Position numbers and translations under genes: made by a program. DNA of 64,000 nt, taken from assembly GCA_036386415.1 (NCBI GenBank), contig DASVVT010000060.1, positions 105,679 to 169,678 of the forward strand. The letters run 5' to 3'. Position 1 is the stretch's first letter. Every line of letters begins with the position of its first letter. Of this stretch, positions 59,092 through 64,000 are shown piece by piece. The notes under the pieces are model-generated. The model was not told where the DNA came from. It was given only the letters and a program-made list of their open reading frames with translations, and made no database searches. The stretch is from DASVVT01 sp036386415 (GTDB lineage: Bacteria > Acidobacteriota > Blastocatellia > Pyrinomonadales > Pyrinomonadaceae).

Positions 59092-60060
59092 ATGAAACTC
59101 CGCGTACTTTATCACGGCCACTGCTTTGACGGCGTCGCTTCGGCTGCCGTCTTCTCGCGCTTCTATCACGCTTCGATCAACCGGGATGCCGACATAGCAT
59201 ACACGAGCCTGCTCCATCGTCCCGGCGCGCTCTTCGACGAAGAGATGTTCGACGGCGACGAGAACGCCATCGTCGATTTCAAATATTCGACCTCCGAGCG
59301 TCTGACCTGGTGGTTCGATCATCACCAGTCTGCGTTTCTTTCGCCCGAGGACGAAGCGCACTATCTCTCTGACCAGTCTGGCAAAAAGTTTCTCGATGCG
59401 ACACGCAAATCTTGCACGGAATTCATCGCCGACATCGCACGCACGCGCTTCCAGTTTCAGGATGCTGCGCTCGACCCACTGGTCAACTGGGCGCACATCA
59501 TAGACGGCGCGCTCTACGAATCTGCGGCGCAATGCGTAGAGCTTCGCGCGCCCGCCCTGCAACTGATGCAGGTCATCGAAAGCGACCCGGACGACCATTT
59601 CATAGAAGAGATCATACGCGACCTCACCTCACGCTCGCTGGATGATGTAGCGACGAGCGACGAAGTGCAGCGCCGCTTCCGCCCCATCCTCGCCCAGCAT
59701 CTTGAGACGCTTGAAACGATAAAACGCAAGGCCACTTATGCGAGCGGCGTCGTTCGGTTTGATCTCGTTGACGAAGGACTGGAAGGCTTTAACAAGTTCA
59801 TCCCCTACTATCTTTATCCGCAGACGACCTATTCGGTCGCGCTCACGCGCGGCACGCACCGCACGAAAATCTCCGTCGGCTCGAACCCCTGGAGCCCGCG
59901 CCCGCGCACGCACAACATCGCCACCATCTGCGAGCGCTACGGCGGCGGAGGCCACGCCGTCGTCGGCGCAGTCTCCTTCGCACCTGACGAGATTGAGAGG
60001 GGACGCGAGGCCATGCGCGAGATCGTGGCGGAGTTGTCAAGCGGCTTCGATGAGCAGTAA
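59092..60060 (+). CDS. DHH/DHHA1-family phosphoesterase
   Basis: 322-residue metal-dependent phosphoesterase. DHH motifs: LYHGHCFDGVASAAVF (motif I, with HCFDG for the usual DHDGD-type start), AIVDFKYSTSE (motif II), WWFDHHQSAFL (motif III, DHH) and VNWAHIIDGALYES (motif IV). The DHHA1 end has ICERYGGGGHAVVGAVSF with the GGGGH substrate block. Family members degrade nanoRNA, pAp or cyclic dinucleotides. Since a PilZ protein is present in the window, a nucleotide-signal role is possible but unsupported by linkage. No clear SD lies before ATG 59092. The next gene begins 14 bp downstream. Confidence 0.9.
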   Translation: MKLRVLYHGHCFDGVASAAVFSRFYHASINRDADIAYTSLLHRPGALFDEEMFDGDENAIVDFKYSTSERLTWWFDHHQSAFLSPEDEAHYLSDQSGKKFLDATRKSCTEFIADIARTRFQFQDAALDPLVNWAHIIDGALYESAAQCVELRAPALQLMQVIESDPDDHFIEEIIRDLTSRSLDDVATSDEVQRRFRPILAQHLETLETIKRKATYASGVVRFDLVDEGLEGFNKFIPYYLYPQTTYSVALTRGTHRTKISVGSNPWSPRPRTHNIATICERYGGGGHAVVGAVSFAPDEIERGREAMREIVAELSSGFDEQ

Positions 60061-60074
60061 GCTTTGGGCTGACT

Positions 60075-60794
60075 ATGCGGCGAGCTATTCAATGTCTGGC
60101 ACTACTGGCGATTGCCACTCTTCATCTGGCGACAGAAGCAACGCCCCGCCCAACCGCTTCAACAGAATGTCCGACCGTGACGATTGATTGTCCGGGCGGA
60201 ATCGCCCCTCTGACGGAGCCTTTAACTTTTACGGCTTACGTAGCCGACAATAATCCGAACACTCCGTTGAGCTTCAATTGGATAATTGAAGCGGGGACAA
60301 TTGTTAGTGGTCAGGGCACGCCGACAATAACAGTTGACCAGGCGGAGCTTGCAGGTCAGACAGTTACGGTAAAAGTTGAAGTAGCCAGAAAAACCGCAGA
60401 CCCCATATCTAGCTGCTACCAAACAGCTACCTGCAGCAGGCAGGTCTCTGCATGCGCGATGACTCACAGGGTTTTCGACATGTATGAGGACATAAGTTTC
60501 AAAGACGAAAAGAAACGATTGGACAACTTTGGCATTCAGTTGCAGAACGAGCCGAATATGCAAGGAGTCATCATTGTCTACGGTGGTCTTAATGCCAGGC
60601 GAGGTGACGCAGAAGCGCGAGGCAATCGGGCAAAAGACTATCTGATAAATAAGCACCACATCACAGCCGAGCGCATCTTGATAGTCGCTGGCGGCAATGT
60701 CGAAGGATCAAGCGTCGAACTCTGGATCGGTTTATTTAGTGAATACCACCCGACGGCGATTCGAACTGATGCCGTAGAACCGCTTGCGCCCTAA
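60075..60794 (+). CDS. Exported PKD-like/OmpA-like protein
   Basis: 239-residue exported protein. Signal AIQCLALLAIATLHLATEA is followed by a PKD/Ig-like domain (LTFTAYVADNNPNTPLSFNW, GQTVTVKVEVARK). A Cys-rich hinge (SSCYQTATCSRQVSAC) precedes a C-terminal domain with OmpA-like traits (LDNFGIQLQNEPNMQGVIIV, then ARRGDAEARGNRAKDYLINK and HHITAERILIVAGGNVEGSS). OmpA-like domains bind peptidoglycan, so it may tether an envelope structure. The sequence is AT-richer than its upstream neighbour. It follows the DHH gene after 14 bp with no obvious functional link. Confidence 0.75.
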   Translation: MRRAIQCLALLAIATLHLATEATPRPTASTECPTVTIDCPGGIAPLTEPLTFTAYVADNNPNTPLSFNWIIEAGTIVSGQGTPTITVDQAELAGQTVTVKVEVARKTADPISSCYQTATCSRQVSACAMTHRVFDMYEDISFKDEKKRLDNFGIQLQNEPNMQGVIIVYGGLNARRGDAEARGNRAKDYLINKHHITAERILIVAGGNVEGSSVELWIGLFSEYHPTAIRTDAVEPLAP

Positions 60795-60824
60795 TCCATC
60801 AAATTTCAGTCCAGTCTCTAACGC

Positions 60825-62123
60825 TTAACGCGCCATCAGCGCTTCGATCTCTTCCGCCTGCTTTGGCGCTTTCTTTGAGAGCACGCGCGGGCCATTCTGT
60901 GTCACCAGCACGTCGTCTTCGATCCGCACGCCGATGCCGCGATACTGGTCTGGAATGTCTTTGGTATCGGGCGCGATGTAGAGGCCGGGCTCGACCGTCA
61001 TGACCATGCCGGGTTCGAGCCGACGGGATTCGTCTTTTTCGTAGTAGCGGCCAACGTCATGCACGTCGAGGCCGAGGAAGTGGCCGAGGCCGTGCATGTA
61101 GAACTGCTTGTACTTCTCCTCTTCGATCAGCTTTTTGGGATCACCCTTAAGGAGCCCGAGTCGCACCATCCCCTCGGTCAGCATCTCTATGGAGTGGTTT
61201 TTCAGCTCGTCGCCGCTCGTGCCGGGCCTGACCATCTCGACGCAGGCCATCTGCGTTTCCAGTACGAGGTCGTAAATGTCTCGCTGGGCCTTTGTGAAGC
61301 GGCCATTGATGGGAAAGGTGCGCGTGATGTCTGAGGCGTAGCCGCGATATTCCGCGCCCGCGTCGATCAAGAGAAGCTCGCCGTCACGGAGTTCGCCATC
61401 GTTGTTGATGTAGTGGAGGATGGTCGCGTTCGCGCCCGCGCCGACAATTGACGTGTAGGCGGGGGCGTAGGCTCCGCTGCGCCGGAAGATGTATTCGACC
61501 AGCGCTTCGATCTCGTACTCCTTCATGCCCGGCTTCGCAGTCTTCATCGCTTCGACGTGCGCCTCGGCGGCGATGTCTGCGGCGCGCTGCATGATCTCGA
61601 TCTCTTCCTCGCTCTTGATCAAACGCATCTCATGGAGGATCGTGCCGGCGTCTACAATGGCCTGCGGGGGATTGATCTTTTTACGCCCCAGGATGCGCAT
61701 GCGTCTCATCTCACTGATGATCATCTCGTCAAGCTCTATGTTGCCGGGCGCGCCGATGCGGTAATAGAGGTTGGTTGCGTTGTTGATGATGTCGCTCAGG
61801 TGTTCTCTAAACTCCATGATGGGAAATGCGGCATCAGCGCCGTACTCTTTGATCGCGCCCTCGACCCCGGCGCGGCGTCCATCCCAGATCTCTCTTTCGG
61901 GATCGCGCGGACGGACGAAGAGCATGTACTGTTGCTCGTGAGAAGGCGCGACGACGGCGATTGATTCAGGCTCGTCGAATCCGGTCAAGTAGTAGAAATC
62001 AGAATCCTGACGATAGCGGTAGTTCGAATCGTTCGAGCGATAGGCTTCACTCGCGCTGGGGATGATGGCGACAGAATCGCTCTCCATACGCTTCATGAAT
62101 TCCGCGAGCTGCGTTCGTCGCAT
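60825..62123 (-). CDS. pepP: Xaa-Pro aminopeptidase (aminopeptidase P, M24B)
   Basis: 432-residue cytosolic metallopeptidase removing N-terminal residues that precede proline. The N-terminal domain has the AMP_N pattern (MKRMESDSVAIIPSASEAYR; QDSDFYYLTGFDEPESIAVV). The catalytic pita-bread fold shows metal ligands in LLLIDAGAEYRGYASDITRT (two Asp), FYMHGLGHFLGLDVHDVG (His), MVMTVEPGLYIAP (Glu) and GIGVRIEDDVLVT (Glu). Length is normal. The ATG at 62123 gives a canonical start. Genes on both sides are plus-strand, so it is monocistronic. Confidence 0.94.
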   Translation of the reverse strand: MRRTQLAEFMKRMESDSVAIIPSASEAYRSNDSNYRYRQDSDFYYLTGFDEPESIAVVAPSHEQQYMLFVRPRDPEREIWDGRRAGVEGAIKEYGADAAFPIMEFREHLSDIINNATNLYYRIGAPGNIELDEMIISEMRRMRILGRKKINPPQAIVDAGTILHEMRLIKSEEEIEIMQRAADIAAEAHVEAMKTAKPGMKEYEIEALVEYIFRRSGAYAPAYTSIVGAGANATILHYINNDGELRDGELLLIDAGAEYRGYASDITRTFPINGRFTKAQRDIYDLVLETQMACVEMVRPGTSGDELKNHSIEMLTEGMVRLGLLKGDPKKLIEEEKYKQFYMHGLGHFLGLDVHDVGRYYEKDESRRLEPGMVMTVEPGLYIAPDTKDIPDQYRGIGVRIEDDVLVTQNGPRVLSKKAPKQAEEIEALMAR

Positions 62124-62290
62124 GACTTTTCTCCTCTATGTGTGGACGATTGTTACTGTGATAGCAAAGCATTGTAACCGAGAAGGAGCGTCGGGCGGAA
62201 ACGTGCTTGCGCCGTCCGAGCACTGCTTCGGAGCTTCCATAGACGCCTCTCTTTAGGCGATAATCCACCAGGCTGAGTATAGAAAACTTG

Positions 62291-63871
62291 ATGAGCGCAC
62301 AAACTCTAGACATCGAAAGGGCAGCGACGAACGAGATCATATCGTTCGACCCGGCGACGAATGAGGAACTCGGACGCGTGCCCAAACGCTCTCCCGAAGA
62401 GGTCGCTGAGGCCGTCGCGCGCGCGCGCGAGGCGCAGAAAGCCTGGGCACAGCTCTCCTACAAGGAGCGCGGCCACATCGTCATGCGCGCGCGCTCGCTC
62501 GTCCTCGAAGAGATTGAGCAGATCGCGCTGCTTATTTCCAGAGAGACGGGCAAGCCCGTGGCGGAAGCCATCTCGATGGAGATCACGCCGACGCTCGACC
62601 TGATGCAGTATTTCGTGCGGCGGACGGCGCGCCTACTCAAACCTGAGAAGATAGGCATCGGGCAGTATGCTTTGATGGGGCGCTCGTCCCGCATCGTCTA
62701 CAAGCCTCTGGGGGTGGTCGGCATCATCTCGCCCTGGAATTTCCCCTGGGCTATTCCTCTGGGTGAAGTCGTGATGGCGCTAATGGCTGGCAACGCGGTC
62801 GTCCTCAAGCCGAGCGAGCTGACGCCGTTGACGGGACTCCGAATCGGCGAGGTCTTCGCGCGTACTGCGCTTCCAGACGGGCTCTTGCAGATTATGACGG
62901 GCGACGGCTCGACAGGCCAGGCGTTAGTCGAAGCGGGCGTCGATAAGATCATGTTCACGGGCAGCGTCGCGACGGGTCAGCGCGTCGCCACGCTCGCCGC
63001 CCAGCGTCTCGTGCCGGTCGTCCTGGAGCTTGGCGGCAAAGACCCTATGATCGTCATGAAAGATGCCGATCTGGAATCAGCCGCACGCGCCGCCGTGTGG
63101 GGCGCATTCAGTAACTCCGGACAGGCTTGTGCCTCCGTCGAGCGCTGCTACGTGCACAGAGACGTTGCGTCGCAGTTCATCCAGCGCATCGTCGCCGAGA
63201 CGCGCACACTGAGCCAGGGTCAAGGCACGCTTGAAGAGACTGACATCGGCTCGATGTCGAGCGAGAGACAGTTGCAGACGGTCGAGCAGCACGTGGATGA
63301 GGCCGTGGCGCGCGGGGCACACGTTGAGACGGGCGGCCAGCGTGCGCGCGCGCTCCCCGGCCCGTTCTATGAGCCGACGGTCTTGACGAACGTCGATCAC
63401 TCGATGTCCGTCATGACTGATGAGACCTTCGGCCCCGTGCTTCCCGTGATGACGTTCGAGACGGAGGATGAAGCTGTACGGCTGGCGAACGACAGCATCT
63501 ACGGCCTGACGGCGAGCGTCTGGACCAGAGATGCCGGGCGCGGGAGGCGTCTTGCCGAGCGAATCGAAGCGGGCACGGTGATGGTCAACGAAGTGCTCTA
63601 CACGCATGGCATCGCGCAAACGCCCTGGGGCGGGATGAAGCAGAGCGGGTTGGGCCGCACGCATGGCCGTCTGGGACTGCTGGAACTCGTCTGCCCGCAG
63701 CACGTACACGTCAACCGTATCCCATTCTTCCGCGACTTCTGGTGGTTTCGCTACACCCCGCGTGCAGCCCGCCTCTTTCGCGGCTTCGCCAGGCGCTTCG
63801 CCACCGGCTCTGTTTTGCAGACCTCGCTCATCCTGCCGCAGATGATCCGCCGCTTCTTCGAGCGCCGTTAA
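62291..63871 (+). CDS. Aldehyde dehydrogenase with C-terminal extension
   Basis: 526-residue NAD(P)-dependent aldehyde dehydrogenase. It shows GVVGIISPWNFPWAIPLGEV (cofactor/substrate entry), GNAVVLKPSELTPLTGLRIG, IMFTGSVATGQRVATLAAQR, the catalytic Glu in PVVLELGGKDPMIVM and the nucleophilic Cys in WGAFSNSGQACASVERCYVH. The family signature EAGTVMVNEVLYTHGIAQTP with GMKQSGLGRTHGRLGLLEL follows. The last 45 residues (about WWFRYTPRAARLFRGFARRF to the end) are a basic, amphipathic extension that could associate with membrane. Succinate-semialdehyde or long-chain aldehyde dehydrogenase are both possible. ATG 62291 is preferred to the TTG just before it. Confidence 0.93.
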   Translation: MSAQTLDIERAATNEIISFDPATNEELGRVPKRSPEEVAEAVARAREAQKAWAQLSYKERGHIVMRARSLVLEEIEQIALLISRETGKPVAEAISMEITPTLDLMQYFVRRTARLLKPEKIGIGQYALMGRSSRIVYKPLGVVGIISPWNFPWAIPLGEVVMALMAGNAVVLKPSELTPLTGLRIGEVFARTALPDGLLQIMTGDGSTGQALVEAGVDKIMFTGSVATGQRVATLAAQRLVPVVLELGGKDPMIVMKDADLESAARAAVWGAFSNSGQACASVERCYVHRDVASQFIQRIVAETRTLSQGQGTLEETDIGSMSSERQLQTVEQHVDEAVARGAHVETGGQRARALPGPFYEPTVLTNVDHSMSVMTDETFGPVLPVMTFETEDEAVRLANDSIYGLTASVWTRDAGRGRRLAERIEAGTVMVNEVLYTHGIAQTPWGGMKQSGLGRTHGRLGLLELVCPQHVHVNRIPFFRDFWWFRYTPRAARLFRGFARRFATGSVLQTSLILPQMIRRFFERR

Positions 63872-63902
63872 GTCAACATGCAAGGCCATCGAAATTTACT
63901 TC

Positions 63903-64000
63903 TGCCGCGCGAGCGGCACTTGATCTTAGCCGTGTGTTTCAACGCACGGTAAGCAAGCCGTGCAGATTCTGGTCGCGTCAGCGACCGTTGAATTCAACGG
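63903..64000. repeat. REP-like hairpin cluster at the window end
   Basis: Four stem-loops in 98 bp: TGCCGCGCGAGCGGCA (63903-63918), CCGTGTGTTTCAACGCACGG (63930-63949), GGTCGCGTCAGCGACC (63971-63986) and the perfect palindrome CCGTTGAATTCAACGG (63985-64000). The style is like the 23748-24134 cluster; it probably continues past the edge. Confidence 0.6.

Overview
The window looks like chromosomal DNA of a Gram-negative, aerobic, free-living heterotroph of moderately high GC. Gram-negative traits are an RND pump with its periplasmic adaptor, many lipoprotein and Sec signals, and BepA-like and OmpA-like proteins. Aerobic traits are GlpD, a TCA-type aconitase and isocitrate dehydrogenase, and multihaem cytochromes. 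Many secreted peptidases (M16, M61, M48, S41, M28-like) together with a dense crop of intergenic palindromes suggest Acidobacteriota, perhaps Blastocatellia. That placement is an inference from content; no similarity search was possible. I found no rRNA, tRNA, CRISPR array, prophage or intact insertion sequence.

Layout. 1-3641: an M28-like secreted peptidase cut by the window edge, then an active/inactive M16 protease pair. 3905-8734: an RND pump and adaptor. 9058-12355: glpK-glpD glycerol catabolism. 12522-19447: a TPR lipoprotein, a TolB-like propeller, an HEXXH metallopeptidase, an enoyl-CoA hydratase/SDR pair and an M61 peptidase. 19871-25663 (plus strand): zinc-ribbon thioredoxin, DoxX, an MFS exporter, a TIGR02587/TIGR02588 membrane pair, a REP-like hairpin cluster and an amidohydrolase. 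25783-30284 (minus strand): a tight operon of aconitase, CYTH protein, DUF3298 lipoprotein, DUF2905 and DUF488. 30594-34770: a compositionally different SGNH protein, dimethylargininase, a methyltransferase and an arginase-fold protein, with attC-like repeats around the first two genes. 34970-40920: S41-TPR protease, a tandem PilZ protein behind a structured leader, an M48 protease and a DinB-like protein. 41132-46951: a second M16 pair, two small proteins and a dihaem cytochrome. 47255-54704: isocitrate dehydrogenase, then a thiol-redox block of ThiO, two TlpA paralogues, a CcdA-TlpA fusion and a degenerate thioredoxin-like protein. 54819-63871: a Popeye-like cNMP protein, a P460/hexahaem cytochrome, an NTF2-fold protein, a DHH phosphoesterase, a PKD/OmpA-like protein, aminopeptidase P and an aldehyde dehydrogenase. 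A second REP-like cluster closes the window.

The most unusual aspect is a set of about 24 dispersed palindromic elements, 70-160 bp each. Their arms are iterations of a 7-, 8- or 9-nt word; several unrelated words share the same architecture. They lie between genes, flush against start or stop codons, inside a signal peptide, and once in frame inside the RND pump gene. Two copies supply the stop codon of the gene they follow, and one folds over the glpD ribosome-binding site. The PilZ gene leader, with a possible three-way junction, mutually exclusive helices and a terminator-like hairpin, is the best candidate for an undescribed regulatory RNA.
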